Shown: positions 26,440 to 36,105, counted from the first letter of the stretch. The stretch is DNA of 64,000 nt from Paenibacillus cookii (GCF_018333375.1 NZ_BORW01000001.1:62001-126000); one strand, 5' to 3'. A program made the numbers and translations. Notes: generated by a model not told the origin, from the sequence alone.

Positions 26440-26973
26440 TTATCCGAAGAAAAGCAGGCAGACGGCGATGGAAGCGATGAACCCGACGACATCCGAAAAC
26501 AATCCGACTTTCAGCGAATATCTTCCGTTGCGGATGCCCACCGCCCCCATGTATACCGTCAATACGTACAGCGTCGTGTCCGTGCTGCCTTGGATGGTCG
26601 ATGCCATTCTCCCGATCATCGAATCGGGGCCGTAGACCGATATCAAATCGGTTGCGAACGCCAGCGAACCGGTGCCCGTCAAAGGGCGCAGCAGCCCCAA
26701 AGGCAAAATTTCGCTCGGAACGCCCAGGCTGCTTAAAAACGGGCCGGTCCAGCCGACAAAAAAGTCCAACGCGCCGGACACGCGAAACACGCTGATGGCC
26801 ACCATCATGCCGACGAGGTTCGGAATGATCTGAATGGCCGTCTGAAAGCCGTCCTTCGCGCCGAGAACAAAGGATTCATATACGGGCACCTTTTTGACGA
26901 AAGCAAACAGCGGTATGAAGGCGATCAGGGCCGGGATGGCCCATGCTGAAATGACGTTGATCAAAGCGGTCAC
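26440..26973 (-). CDS. spmB: Spore maturation protein B
   Basis: Multi-pass membrane protein of 177 residues of the nucleoside-transporter-like gate family. With SpmA it is needed for proper spore core dehydration and heat resistance. Hydrophobic helices cover most of the sequence; FVGWTGPFLSSLGVP and GSLAFATDLISVYGPDS are typical. GTG start 6 bases after spmA; the pair follows dacB as in Bacillus. Confidence 0.9.
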   Translation of the reverse strand: MTALINVISAWAIPALIAFIPLFAFVKKVPVYESFVLGAKDGFQTAIQIIPNLVGMMVAISVFRVSGALDFFVGWTGPFLSSLGVPSEILPLGLLRPLTGTGSLAFATDLISVYGPDSMIGRMASTIQGSTDTTLYVLTVYMGAVGIRNGRYSLKVGLFSDVVGFIASIAVCLLFFG

Positions 26974-26979
26974 GAGGCA

Positions 26980-27624
26980 TCATCCTTTCGCATCCGGTGT
27001 GGCCGAAGGCGGCGGGCCCGAAGGGATTGGAGGTTTCTGCCCCCTTTTCAAAAGTTTTCGCCGGTAATACCGGTCCGCCGCCACCGCCGCGAGCGTCGCC
27101 ACGATGGTCGCGGCCAGCGTCGGTCCGACGATTTCGGTCGGATTCGCCGACTGGTAATTCATCCGAATCGCGATCAGAGTAGTCGGTATTAAAGTGATGC
27201 TGGCCGTATTGAGCGCAAGCAAGGTGCACATGGCGGGGCTTGCGGCCGTTTTGTCGGGATTCAGCGTTTGAAGCTCCTGCATCGCTTTGATCCCCATTGG
27301 CGTCGCGGCGTTGCCCAGTCCCAGCAGGTTGGCGCTCATGTTGGACAAGATGTATCCCATGGCGGGATGGTTTTTGGGCACGTCGGGAAACAGAAACCGG
27401 ACGATCGGGCTGAGCAGCTTCGCGATTTTTTGGAGCAATCCCGAATCCTCCGCCAGCCTCATCATCCCGAGCCAGAACACCAGCACGCTGATCAGGCCGA
27501 AACATACGGTGACCCCTGTTTTGGCGCCGTCGAACGCGGCCGAAGTAACCGTTTCGATATTCCCCTGGACGGCCGCAAAAACGAAGCCGATTAAAATAAG
27601 CGCCATCCAAATGACATTGATCAT
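26980..27624 (-). CDS. spmA: Spore maturation protein A
   Basis: Membrane protein of 214 residues, partner of SpmB in spore core dehydration. Typical features are FGLISVLVFWLGMMRLAEDSG near 40-62, MSANLLGLGNAATPMGIKAM near 110-130 and the C-terminal basic, proline-rich tail. GGAGG precedes the ATG. Sits 34 bases after dacB and 6 before spmB, so the three form one sporulation operon. Confidence 0.92.
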   Translation of the reverse strand: MINVIWMALILIGFVFAAVQGNIETVTSAAFDGAKTGVTVCFGLISVLVFWLGMMRLAEDSGLLQKIAKLLSPIVRFLFPDVPKNHPAMGYILSNMSANLLGLGNAATPMGIKAMQELQTLNPDKTAASPAMCTLLALNTASITLIPTTLIAIRMNYQSANPTEIVGPTLAATIVATLAAVAADRYYRRKLLKRGQKPPIPSGPPPSATPDAKG

Positions 27625-27658
27625 GGTATATCCTCTCCTCCCCCGCTTGCTTCAAAGC

Positions 27659-28840
27659 TCAATCACGCTGCAGGAACATCTGCTGAAACACCCGGGCCAT
27701 GGCCTCTGCCAACGTGGCGGGCCGCAAAGGCCCAAGCGTGTCGTCGACCGGATTTCTGGCATTCGGCTCGGGCAGCAAACTGCCTTTCTGGTACACCGGA
27801 ACCGTCCCGATCAGCTTGCCGTCAAGCACCATTCGGATTTCCCCGCGCAAACCGAAGCTCAAATCCGCCCTGCCTTCCTTTGCAGGCGAATGTAGCACCA
27901 GCTTTTTTTCCAAACGTTCCTGCTCCCCTTCGGCAAACGGATAGTTGAACGTATTCGCCACGACAAGATCGTACCCCTGAACGGACTCGCCCTTCTCCAT
28001 TAATTGGGAGAGCGGAAAATATTTAAAGCCGTAATCCAGCATTTTGCCGTGGTCGTTCCAGTCGTCCCCGTCGTTCAGCGTTACCGCCACAAGCTGCTGG
28101 CCGTTCCGGGTGGCGGAGCTGACCAAACAACGGAATGCCTTTTTCGTATACCCGGTTTTGACCCCGTCGGCCCCTTCGTACAGGCGCAGCATTTTGTTTT
28201 TGTTGTCCCAGCGGTAATCCCACGATTCGTTCGGATTCGGCGCTTTTTTGACCTGCGTTTTGACGATGTTTTTGAACAGCGGGTTATGGAGCGCGTAAGC
28301 CGTCAGTTTGGCCATGTCGTTGGCTGAGGAGTAATGGCCGTCCGCGTCAAGCCCGCTGGGATTGGCAAAATGGGAATGCGTCAGACCGAGCTCTTTCGCC
28401 TTTTCGTTCATCAGGTGCACGAACCCTTCCTCCGAGCCGCCGACATGTTCGGCGATCGCCGTCGCGGCGTCGTTCCCCGAACGAAGCATCAGGCCGTACA
28501 GCATATTTTCGAGGGTCATCTCCTCGCCCAGCTTCAGGTAAATCGAGGAGCCTTCTTTTCCGTAAGCGTTTTTGCTGACTTTCACCGGTTTGTTGAAGTC
28601 GCCGTGTTCGATGGCCACGATCGCCGTCATGATTTTGGTCAGGCTAGCGATCCGCAATTCGTCGTCGCCGTGGCTGGAATAGAGCAGCCGCCCGGAGGTG
28701 ACGTCCATCAGAGCCGCCGCCTGGGCGTGGGTGTATAACCCGGGTACCTTATTCGCTGCGCCTTCCGCCGCAACGGGGAAGCAATATGCCAAAAATATCG
28801 CGGCCGCGGCGATCCAGCGGGTGATCGATTTGATCCTCAT
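27659..28840 (-). CDS. dacB: Sporulation D-alanyl-D-alanine carboxypeptidase DacB
   Basis: Serine peptidase that trims pentapeptides of spore cortex peptidoglycan and so sets cross-linking. 393 residues with signal peptide (cleavage near AEGA, about 26), SxxK in ASLTKIM, SGN in SGNDAATA and KTG in VKTGYTKKA. The C-terminal domain with a weakly amphipathic tail would sit at the outer face of the inner spore membrane. The link with spmA/spmB identifies it as DacB rather than a vegetative enzyme; DacF, a second such enzyme, is also in this window. Confidence 0.92.
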   Translation of the reverse strand: MRIKSITRWIAAAAIFLAYCFPVAAEGAANKVPGLYTHAQAAALMDVTSGRLLYSSHGDDELRIASLTKIMTAIVAIEHGDFNKPVKVSKNAYGKEGSSIYLKLGEEMTLENMLYGLMLRSGNDAATAIAEHVGGSEEGFVHLMNEKAKELGLTHSHFANPSGLDADGHYSSANDMAKLTAYALHNPLFKNIVKTQVKKAPNPNESWDYRWDNKNKMLRLYEGADGVKTGYTKKAFRCLVSSATRNGQQLVAVTLNDGDDWNDHGKMLDYGFKYFPLSQLMEKGESVQGYDLVVANTFNYPFAEGEQERLEKKLVLHSPAKEGRADLSFGLRGEIRMVLDGKLIGTVPVYQKGSLLPEPNARNPVDDTLGPLRPATLAEAMARVFQQMFLQRD

Positions 28841-28937
28841 CGTTTATTCCTCCGGATTCTTGAAAATCTTGTACAAGTATATGCTTGTCTTTCAAATCGT
28901 ATGCCATCAAGCCTTCTTGATCCGAATACCCGCTCTC

Positions 28938-28968
28938 AAAAAAATCCCCTTCGGGTGCGAAGGGGATC
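28938..28968 (-). terminator. Terminator after ytfJ
   Basis: ATCCCCTTCG / CGAAGGGGAT stem followed by seven T residues on the minus strand, 10 bases after the ytfJ stop codon. Confidence 0.85.
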
Positions 28969-28978
28969 ATGCTCTGGT

Positions 28979-29446
28979 TTAATAAAAAGTCGGCGGTTCG
29001 TTTACCATTTGCTGCCGGGCGTTTACGCCTGCAGTCGCGGCATTCCCCGTTTGGAACATGGCTTGAAGCTTTTCCACCATCATCGGCGCGGAGTCGATGA
29101 TTTTCTCGAAGATATGCGTTTGGTTGTCCAGCGGCACGATGTTGACCCCTTCTTTGCCGACGACGAGAAACGCGATCGGACGGATGGAGACGCCGCCGCC
29201 GCTGCCGCCGCCGAAAGGCATCGAGGACTTCAGGTCTGCGTGGCCATGCTCGCCGACTTTGCCTGCATACTCGCCGTTAAAATCGCTGCCCCCCGCAGCG
29301 AATCCAAAGCCGACGCGGCTGATCGGAAGGATGACGCTGCCGTCCGGCGTTTGCACGGGGTCGCCTACGATGGTATTAACGTCGACCATGCCTTTGATGT
29401 TTTCCATGGCGGTTTGCATAAGGCCTTGAATCGGATGATCGGACAT
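28979..29446 (-). CDS. ytfJ: GerW family sporulation protein YtfJ
   Basis: 155-residue cytoplasmic protein of the YtfJ/GerW family, made in the forespore and needed for full germination in Bacillus. Recognisable by LMQTAMENIKGMVDVNTIVGDPV, ILPISRVGFGFAAGGSDF and the glycine-rich GGGSGGGVSI. C-terminus beyond the family core is short. GGAGG upstream of ATG. The DUF2953 gene (YtfI-like) is 100 bases upstream, the usual partner. Confidence 0.92.
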   Translation of the reverse strand: MSDHPIQGLMQTAMENIKGMVDVNTIVGDPVQTPDGSVILPISRVGFGFAAGGSDFNGEYAGKVGEHGHADLKSSMPFGGGSGGGVSIRPIAFLVVGKEGVNIVPLDNQTHIFEKIIDSAPMMVEKLQAMFQTGNAATAGVNARQQMVNEPPTFY

Positions 29447-29546
29447 GTTCTGCTTCCTCCTTCATGAAACTAAATAAGGTCACTTCAATCCTTAGTTTGC
29501 CCACAATCATTTCGAGTATGTAGGAGCATGAACCCGCACAGCCAAG

Positions 29547-30257
29547 CTACACGCTTGGAACCTTCTGGTTGTTGGCCTTCATTTGGCGGTACAAGCGGAA
29601 CCATCTTTTCAACCCGCCTTCCACCTGCAAAATCCGCGACATCAAAATAAACGACGCATACATCGCATAACCGAACGAAAGCCTGGAAACGCAATAAAAT
29701 TCGGTCGAAAAGGACATTTCGTCGCTAAATTCGGGAATGACGTGCAAATCCGGATGGCTTTTCATGCGAACCTGAAAGGAAAGCCATCCGACCAGCGTCG
29801 TTTTGATGCTCCAAAGCACGCCGCTGGCAACGGCCGTCCACTCGGCTTCCCCCGTCGAAAAACGGGTCGACCAGTTGAGTTCATGCACCCGGACATGGGC
29901 AAAGGTGTGCCGCAGCCATTTTTTGAGGGAAGCGGTCGATTCCAATAAAATGTGCACTTCCTTGGACCACAGTTCAATTTTGCGTTTATTGAGCCGCACA
30001 TGGGCGGAGTCTCCCGATTTCCGGCTCAGGTTGTTTTGTTTTTCAAGTTTGAGCAGGAAGCCCTTTTTCATGTTGTCGAATTTCAGCTTCGGCATTTCGT
30101 AATGGAACCGGACCATGCCGAAAAGCATCCGGATATCGACTTCGGCGCGGTCATCGCTTCCTTCCTTTTTGTACCGGACGGTACACGTGATGTTCGACAT
30201 TGCGGCGGCAATGATCAGGATGACGATGACGGCTATGACAACGAGCGCAATCCACAC
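29547..30257 (-). CDS. DUF2953 protein (YtfI-like)
   Basis: 236 residues: one N-terminal membrane helix (about 2-20) and a long soluble region, matching the DUF2953 family found beside ytfJ in Bacillus-type sporeformers. No catalytic motif is known or seen. GTG start with GGGGGG 7 bases upstream. Probably forespore-expressed with ytfJ, by association only. Confidence 0.82.
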   Translation of the reverse strand: MWIALVVIAVIVILIIAAAMSNITCTVRYKKEGSDDRAEVDIRMLFGMVRFHYEMPKLKFDNMKKGFLLKLEKQNNLSRKSGDSAHVRLNKRKIELWSKEVHILLESTASLKKWLRHTFAHVRVHELNWSTRFSTGEAEWTAVASGVLWSIKTTLVGWLSFQVRMKSHPDLHVIPEFSDEMSFSTEFYCVSRLSFGYAMYASFILMSRILQVEGGLKRWFRLYRQMKANNQKVPSV

Positions 30258-30355
30258 GATGGAGCCCCCCAGATCTGAGCATCTTTTCTTCGGACATAGT
30301 ATTGTCTACACGTCTGGAAAAGATTCGGTTCATTTGCTTTCCGGGGTAGTGCATC

Positions 30356-31606
30356 CTATGCCATGAATACGGCCAGGTCAGCGATTCGGTAGCCCTGCGG
30401 CGCCTCCGCAACGCTCTTGACGATCAGCCGCAGGGCTTTTGCCCCCTTGACGATCGGGAATTTCGCTTTGTAAACGAGATGCCCGCTTCCAGAATCAGGT
30501 TCCTTCAGGGCCGAACGTTGATCCGTTACTTGAATCCACCCGTCCAAACCGTTCGCGGACACTTCGACCGCCCACTCGCAATGACAATCGGAAGCAAGGG
30601 TGAAACGTACCGTGTTAAATGATTTCGGCTCCATCCAATCCAAATAATACATGTGCGGCGCAGGGATGCCCGGCTTGCTCAAGACGCACGTATCCGGATT
30701 TCCGTCGTTCAGCGCGCAAATATGCGATTTCGCTTCATATAAATCTCCCCATACGATATCCGTCCCGCTCCCCGCCACCGCCGAGCGCGCCAGATTTTCG
30801 CCTTCCTGCGCCGTTTCCGCCGGGAATAGCTCCATCGGCATCCCTTCCCTTTTGTAAACGCGGAAATAATCGACGGCGAATTCCTTCGGATAAGGCACAG
30901 CAGGATCGAGTTCGCCGACCCATCCACCGTCGGATTCGTTGATCTGGAGCAGCGTGACCATCGGGTAGTCCGGAGACTGGTTCGTCTGCCATATTTTTTG
31001 GTTATCCAAATAAAAAGCCATGCCGTTTTCATCCCATTCGAAGCCGTAAACGTGGAACCCGCCGGACAAATCGGTTTCGGCACGGTAAGGCTGATGCTCG
31101 TATTTTAATTTAGGATCGCGCAGCGCGTGCAAGGTCGAGTTCATGACATGCGTATCTTTGCCGAGCACTTCGAAAATGTCCACTTCGGCGTTTTGTTGCA
31201 GCTGGTTTTCGAAGCCGATCATCCACCAGGCCGAATTGATTCCGCTGCCTTTCGCGACTTTGGCCCGCAGCTCGAAATAACCGTATTTCGTCACCAGATT
31301 CATGGCAGGCCTTACGTGCCTGCGCAGCTCCAGTTGCTCCCAGAAACGGTGAAGCCCGTCCCGCATGCCGGTGGCCACGGCTGAAATCCTTTTTTGGGCG
31401 TCCGGCAGCTGCAGCACGAGACAGGAATCCCTGAGCTCGTAAGCTGCCTCATTTTCTCCAGGCCCGTACCAATGCGCCAACCCGTAAGGCAAAAACTTTC
31501 TTTCATCGAATGCCGTTCCTTCGAATTCTTCCTGGAAAACCAGCTGCCATCCTTCCTTTTGCGGCGGGTTTGCCGGGAAGCCGGGCGCGTGCGGATTGCT
31601 ATTCAT
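30356..31606 (-). CDS. GH16 family beta-glucanase-like protein with F5/8-type C-terminal domain
   Basis: 416 residues. The first 255 form a GH16 jelly-roll hydrolase: WQLVFQEEFEG start, YFELRAKVAKG, and the catalytic motif EVDIFE (E141 nucleophile, D143, E146 acid/base). Residues about 275-416 resemble a discoidin/F5/8 type C carbohydrate-binding domain. Substrate (laminarin, lichenan or another beta-glucan) cannot be fixed. No signal peptide is seen and the next upstream ATG/GTG does not add one, so it looks cytoplasmic, unusual for GH16. It is inserted between scpB and the ytf pair. AAGGAGG upstream. Confidence 0.82.
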   Translation of the reverse strand: MNSNPHAPGFPANPPQKEGWQLVFQEEFEGTAFDERKFLPYGLAHWYGPGENEAAYELRDSCLVLQLPDAQKRISAVATGMRDGLHRFWEQLELRRHVRPAMNLVTKYGYFELRAKVAKGSGINSAWWMIGFENQLQQNAEVDIFEVLGKDTHVMNSTLHALRDPKLKYEHQPYRAETDLSGGFHVYGFEWDENGMAFYLDNQKIWQTNQSPDYPMVTLLQINESDGGWVGELDPAVPYPKEFAVDYFRVYKREGMPMELFPAETAQEGENLARSAVAGSGTDIVWGDLYEAKSHICALNDGNPDTCVLSKPGIPAPHMYYLDWMEPKSFNTVRFTLASDCHCEWAVEVSANGLDGWIQVTDQRSALKEPDSGSGHLVYKAKFPIVKGAKALRLIVKSVAEAPQGYRIADLAVFMA

Positions 31607-31798
31607 TCCAATTTCCTCCTTATAAATCGTTCTTCAAATCGTTAGGTATACCGGCTGGCTCAAGACAGCCGCTTCGCGAATGTATTTTTTCAATTATGCG
31701 CAGTATGCGCTTTCATTGTAATATGGATGACCCTTAAGCGAAATGTCAATTTTCTTACTTGATTTTCGTTTTATTGACTTGTTTGGGCATAAGGAAAA

Positions 31799-31834
31799 TA
31801 AAAACCGCCGGAAAGATTTCTTTCCGGCGGTTTC
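31799..31834. terminator. Bidirectional terminator after scpB
   Basis: AAACCGCCGGAAAG / CTTTCCGGCGGTTT stem, 29 bases after the scpB stop. The A- and T-rich flanks allow use on both strands. Region 31607-31798 ahead of GH16 holds no gene and presumably its promoter. Confidence 0.85.
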
Positions 31835-31862
31835 GTCAAGCGTTCCCGAGTCTATCTATTTT

Positions 31863-32462
31863 TTAATCCACGTCATCGATCGTCAGCTGCCTTCCGTCCA
31901 GCTTTTCGAACAGCAGCTGCGTCTCCTCTTCCAGGTTTTCCGTGCTTTCGAACAGCTGCGGCTCCGGCAAATCCTGAAGGCTGGGAAGACCGAAATAATC
32001 CAGAAACGATTTCGTCGTCCCGTATAAAATCGGTCTGCCGATCGCCTCGGCTCGCCCCGTTTCCTCGATCAAATCCTTGTTTACCAAGGTTTGAATGGCA
32101 CGCTCCGATTTGACCCCGCGGATCTCTTCGATTTCCACGCGCGTGATCGGCTGACGGTAAGCGACGATCGCCAGCGTTTCCAGCGCTGCCTGGGACAGCG
32201 ACGAACGGGAAGGCGAATAGGCGAGTTTTTCGTAATAGGAGGCATGGTCCGCAAGCGTCGCCAGCTGGTAGCTGCCGGCGATTTGCATCACCTGGATGCC
32301 GCGCTGCTGCCGCTCGAAATCCTCCTTCAATTCTTTTAACGCGTCTTCGACCAGTTCCGGCCTGTGATCCACGATTTCGGCGATCTGTTTGACCGTGAGT
32401 CCTTCATCCCCCGCGAGAAACAGCAGCCCCTCAATAATCGATTTCAATTTCGGAAAGTCCAT
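31863..32462 (-). CDS. scpB: Segregation and condensation protein B
   Basis: Winged-helix subunit that joins ScpA and Smc in the bacterial condensin. 199 residues; the two WH domains are marked by IIEGLLFLAGDEGLT at the N-terminus and TLAIVAYRQPITRVEIEEIRG in the centre; a charged acidic tail follows. Overlaps scpA by 32 bases, with GGAGGGG as ribosome site inside scpA. The smc gene is not in this window. Confidence 0.95.
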   Translation of the reverse strand: MDFPKLKSIIEGLLFLAGDEGLTVKQIAEIVDHRPELVEDALKELKEDFERQQRGIQVMQIAGSYQLATLADHASYYEKLAYSPSRSSLSQAALETLAIVAYRQPITRVEIEEIRGVKSERAIQTLVNKDLIEETGRAEAIGRPILYGTTKSFLDYFGLPSLQDLPEPQLFESTENLEEETQLLFEKLDGRQLTIDDVD

Positions 32463-33225
32463 GAAGCTGCTCCCCTCCTCTCCATTCCATTACGATATCA
32501 TCGAACAGCTTTTCCTGGTAGCACAGGATTTGCTTCATTTTCATCAGCTCCAAAATTGCCAAAAAAGTCACGACGATCTCATGCCTTACCATGTCTTCGT
32601 GCAATAGCCGGGAAAACAGCACTTTCCCCCCGGGGCCCGACTCCGAAAGAACGTCCACGACCTGCCGGATCCGGTCCTTAACCGAGATTTCGTCGCGTTG
32701 GATCCGGGTGTAGCTTGTCCGACGCACCGCTTTGCGGAGCGCCTTCTGAAAGGCGGCGACCAGGTCCGCGGCATGCAGCCCCCGCACCGGGTTTTCGTTC
32801 ACCTGCGGCACCCAGGGCGTCAAATCTTCGGGTTCTTTGGCATAAATCAGGCTGCGCTCCCATTCCCGTTCCTGCAAATGTTTGGCGATGCCTTTGTATT
32901 TTCGGTATTCGATCAGCTTCTGCACCAGCTCCGCGCGCGGATCGACGTCTTCCTCCTCGTAAAAATCGAATTCATCCATTTCGAACACCGGCGGTTTCGG
33001 CAGGAGCAGCTTGCTTTTAATGGACAACAGCGTTGCGGCCATGACGAGAAATTCGCTCGTAATATCGAGCTCCAGCTCCTGCATGGTGTGCAAATATTCC
33101 ATGTATTGATCGGTAATCTCGCTGACGGGGATATCCTGGATATTGATTTCCGCTTTGTCTATCAGGTGAAGGAGCAAATCGAGCGGACCCTCAAATGTCT
33201 CCAGTTTATATAATACTGTGTTCAC
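32431..33225 (-). CDS. scpA: Segregation and condensation protein A
   Basis: Kleisin subunit of the Smc complex. 264 residues with the N-terminal signature LETFEGPLDLLLHLIDKAEINIQDIPVS (the part that binds the Smc neck), a variable central region and the C-terminal winged-helix that binds the Smc head. GTG start with GGAGG upstream. Co-transcribed with scpB. Confidence 0.95.
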   Translation of the reverse strand: MNTVLYKLETFEGPLDLLLHLIDKAEINIQDIPVSEITDQYMEYLHTMQELELDITSEFLVMAATLLSIKSKLLLPKPPVFEMDEFDFYEEEDVDPRAELVQKLIEYRKYKGIAKHLQEREWERSLIYAKEPEDLTPWVPQVNENPVRGLHAADLVAAFQKALRKAVRRTSYTRIQRDEISVKDRIRQVVDVLSESGPGGKVLFSRLLHEDMVRHEIVVTFLAILELMKMKQILCYQEKLFDDIVMEWRGGEQLHGLSEIEIDY

Positions 33226-33267
33226 GGCTTATCCTCCGTCCATAAAATGAGCTTCTATATTATATAT

Positions 33268-33304
33268 TAAAAAAATGCAGTGCCCCGTGTAAAGGCGCTA
33301 CATT
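33268..33304 (-). terminator. Terminator at the end of the riboflavin operon
   Basis: AUGUAGCGCC pairs with GGGCACUGCAU (one mismatch, one wobble) followed by seven T residues on the minus strand. It lies just upstream of scpA and downstream of ribH, so it would end rib transcription before scpAB. Confidence 0.65.
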
Positions 33305-33631
33305 TAAATAAGCACGATATCGCCGCATTCGTCAAGCCGGCCCGTCCCCGCCGCATCAGCCCTTTAGGGCTCCCGCCGTCAACCGGCCCGTGATTTGCCG
33401 TTGATAGATGACGTGCAATCACGATAACGGGAACCATCAAAATCGGCAGTCCGGCGAACACAAGCCCACGCCGTCCGGTACCGCATTTCGCCCGGCATCG
33501 CCGCAATTCAGGCGGGGATGTTATCCGGGTTCGGCTTCATTCGGCAATTACAGCAAAAGCATCGCTTCCGCGCAAAAAAGGCAACCTTCATGCCGAAGGA
33601 TGCCCTATGCTGCCGTTAACCGGCCTTCATT
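33305..33631. other. Intergenic stretch with no supported gene
   Basis: 327 bases between the rib operon and its terminator. A minus-strand frame can be read for 79 codons with a hydrophobic patch, and another gives a 27-codon ORF (about 33509-33592) with four closely spaced cysteines, but neither has a good ribosome site or a recognised family. It could be the eroded remains of a gene. ribT or a DUF309 gene, often found here in Bacillus, is absent. Confidence 0.5.
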
Positions 33632-34099
33632 TTATTTGAACTGCTTCGTCAGGTTCGCCATCTCGATCGCCGATACCGCCGCCTCGTAACCTTTGTTGCC
33701 GGCTTTGGTGCCTGCGCGTTCCACGGCCTGTTCGATGCTGTCCGTCGTCAAAACGCCGAAGATGACCGGAACGCCGGTTTTCAGGCTCGTTGCCGCTACG
33801 CCCTTGGCGACCTCGTTGCACACGACGTCATAATGGGAAGTTGCCCCGCGAATGACCGTGCCCAGCGTGATGACGGCGTCATATTTGCCGCTTTCGGCCA
33901 TTTTGCTGGCGATCAGCGGAATTTCGAAAGCTCCTGGCACCCAGGCGACATCCACTTCTTCGTCCAAAGCCCCGTGCCGCTTGAGTCCGTCCAAGGCCCC
34001 GCTAAGCAGCTTGCTTGTAATAAATTCGTTGAATCTGCCTACCACGATTCCGTATTTCAGTCCGCTCGATACCAAATTTCCTTCAAAAATATGCGTCAT
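33632..34099 (-). CDS. ribH: 6,7-dimethyl-8-ribityllumazine synthase
   Basis: Penultimate step of riboflavin synthesis, condensing 5-amino-6-ribitylaminouracil with 3,4-dihydroxy-2-butanone 4-phosphate; forms an icosahedral shell in Bacillus. 155 residues with [35 protein letters not shown] (catalytic His) and [10 protein letters not shown]. Last gene of the ribD-ribE-ribBA-ribH operon, 76 bases after ribBA. Confidence 0.96.
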   Translation of the reverse strand: MTHIFEGNLVSSGLKYGIVVGRFNEFITSKLLSGALDGLKRHGALDEEVDVAWVPGAFEIPLIASKMAESGKYDAVITLGTVIRGATSHYDVVCNEVAKGVAATSLKTGVPVIFGVLTTDSIEQAVERAGTKAGNKGYEAAVSAIEMANLTKQFK

Positions 34100-34175
34100 G
34101 TTTCATCAACCTTTCGTTCTGGAGTGTATTTGTTTATTCTCATGCCTTGACTTGGGCCATGCGCCCGACGAGTGT

Positions 34176-35381
34176 TTACAGATTCAGCATATGGCCAAGC
34201 TTTGCCCGTTTCGTTTGCAGATAACGGCTGTTGTCCTTCCCGGCCTCCATCTGGATCGGCACCCGCTCCACCACCTCGAGGCCATGGCCTTCAAGGCCTT
34301 TGATTTTCCGCGGATTGTTGGTCAACAGACGGATTTTCGATACGCCCAAATCTTTCAAAATTTGCGCGCCGATCCCGTAATCGCGCAGGTCTGCCGGAAA
34401 TCCGAGCTGCAGGTTCGCATCCACCGTATCCAGTCCCTGCTCCTGCAATTCGTAAGCCTTCAGCTTGTTGATCAAACCGATGCCCCGGCCCTCCTGTCTC
34501 ATGTACAGCAGAACGCCGGTACCCTCCTGCTCGATCTGGCGCAGCGCGGCGGCGAACTGCGGGCCGCAGTCGCAGCGCAGCGAATGGAAGACGTCGCCGG
34601 TCAAACATTCGGAGTGGACCCGGACGAGCACCGGCTCGTCGCCCGAAATCGTTCCCTTCACGAGCGCGAGATGTTCCTTGTCGTCCACGTCGTTGGTGTA
34701 GGCAACAGCCTTGAATTCGCCGAATTCCGTCGGCATCCGCACCTCGGCCGCCCGGTGCACCAGCTTCTCCCGCTCATTCCGGTATTTGATCAAGTCCTGG
34801 ATCGAAATGAGCTTCAGCCCATGTTTTTTTGCGATCCCCTGCAGATCCGGCAGTCTTGCCATCGTGCCGTCTTCTTTCATGATTTCGCAGATGACGCCGG
34901 CCGGCGCCGAACCGCTCAATACGGCCAGGTCCACCGCAGCTTCCGTATGCCCTGCGCGCCGCAGGACGCCGCCGTCTTTGGCGATCAAAGGAAACATATG
35001 TCCCGGACGCCGAAAATCCGCCGGAGCCGCCGCCGGGTCGATCAGCGCCTTGGCCGTCAGCGACCGTTCCTGCGCCGAAATCCCCGTCGTCGTATTTCTA
35101 TGGTCCACCGACACCGTAAAGGCCGTGCCGTGGTGATCCGTGTTCTGGGACGTCATCGGCATCAGCTCGAGCGCCTCCGCCCGTTCCCTTGCCAGAGGGA
35201 CGCAGACAAGCCCGCGGCCTTCGGTAACCATGAAATTGATCACCTCCGGCGTCGCTTTTTCCGCAAGAGCCACAAAATCCCCCTCGTTTTCCCGGTCCTC
35301 GTCATCCACGACGATGATCACCTTGCCGGACCGGAGATCCTGAATCGCGTCTTCAATCGGGTCAAAATGAATTGGTTCCAT
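34176..35381 (-). CDS. ribBA: Bifunctional DHBP synthase / GTP cyclohydrolase II
   Basis: Supplies both precursors of the riboflavin pathway. 401 residues. The N-terminal DHBP synthase half has [12 protein letters not shown] (metal and substrate acids), [13 protein letters not shown] and [12 protein letters not shown]. The C-terminal GTP cyclohydrolase II half has [13 protein letters not shown] with SLRCDCG (zinc cysteines), RQEGRGIGL and TNNPRKI. Both sets of catalytic residues look intact. ATG preceded by AAAAGGGGG. Confidence 0.96.
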   Translation of the reverse strand: MEPIHFDPIEDAIQDLRSGKVIIVVDDEDRENEGDFVALAEKATPEVINFMVTEGRGLVCVPLARERAEALELMPMTSQNTDHHGTAFTVSVDHRNTTTGISAQERSLTAKALIDPAAAPADFRRPGHMFPLIAKDGGVLRRAGHTEAAVDLAVLSGSAPAGVICEIMKEDGTMARLPDLQGIAKKHGLKLISIQDLIKYRNEREKLVHRAAEVRMPTEFGEFKAVAYTNDVDDKEHLALVKGTISGDEPVLVRVHSECLTGDVFHSLRCDCGPQFAAALRQIEQEGTGVLLYMRQEGRGIGLINKLKAYELQEQGLDTVDANLQLGFPADLRDYGIGAQILKDLGVSKIRLLTNNPRKIKGLEGHGLEVVERVPIQMEAGKDNSRYLQTKRAKLGHMLNL

Positions 35382-35429
35382 GATGTTCGTTACCCCCTTT
35401 TGTAGTTGCGTTGTCGGCAGCCCTGCGCG

Positions 35430-36089
35430 TTACGCAAAACCGTTGGACGCCAGCATATCCAGCGTTATGCCGGACCGCTCCGCGCCTTTGCCGGACGCCG
35501 CCGGCCCTAACAGCGCATGCACGTATTTGCCGATAATGTCGCATTCGATATTGACGACGCTGCCCGGCTTCAGGCCGGATAATCCGGTTTCCTGAAGCGT
35601 GTGCGGTATGACCGACACGGTGAAGCTTTCGCCGTCGGTGTCGGCAATCGTCAGACTGACTCCATCCACCGTAACGGAGCCTTGCGGGATGATGAATTTG
35701 GACAAGTCCGGTTTATCCGGCACGATCTCGATCAGCACCGCGTTCTGCTCCTTGGACAGCCGCCGGACCGTACCGGTCATGTCGGCATGCCCCTGAACCA
35801 GATGGCCGCCGAATCGTCCGCCTGCTTTCATCGCCCGCTCGAGATTGATGCGGCTTCCCGGCTTCAGCAGCCCCAGATTGGAATGGCGGTACGTCTGGGG
35901 CGTGACGTCGACGGAAAAAACGCCGCCGCCGATTTTCGTGGCGGTCAGGCAGACTCCGTTCACCGCGATGCTGTCGCCGATCCGGATGTCGTCCATGATG
36001 GCGGAAGCCTTGATCGTTAAAACCATGGCCTCCCCTTGCCTTGCAATGCCATCCAAAATCCCGATTTCTTCAACCAAACCGGTAAACAT
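35430..36089 (-). CDS. ribE: Riboflavin synthase
   Basis: Dismutates two lumazine molecules to riboflavin. 219 residues made of two similar barrels: N-terminal MFTGLVEEIG with NGVCLT and a second copy with DGVSLT, plus GRFGGHLVQGHAD between them. The start at 36089 is the conserved MFTGLVE; the frame runs 35 codons further upstream through the ribD 3' end without meaning. RBS GGAGG is close upstream. Confidence 0.96.
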   Translation of the reverse strand: MFTGLVEEIGILDGIARQGEAMVLTIKASAIMDDIRIGDSIAVNGVCLTATKIGGGVFSVDVTPQTYRHSNLGLLKPGSRINLERAMKAGGRFGGHLVQGHADMTGTVRRLSKEQNAVLIEIVPDKPDLSKFIIPQGSVTVDGVSLTIADTDGESFTVSVIPHTLQETGLSGLKPGSVVNIECDIIGKYVHALLGPAASGKGAERSGITLDMLASNGFA

Positions 36090-36105
36090 GACGTCTCCCT
36101 CCTCC

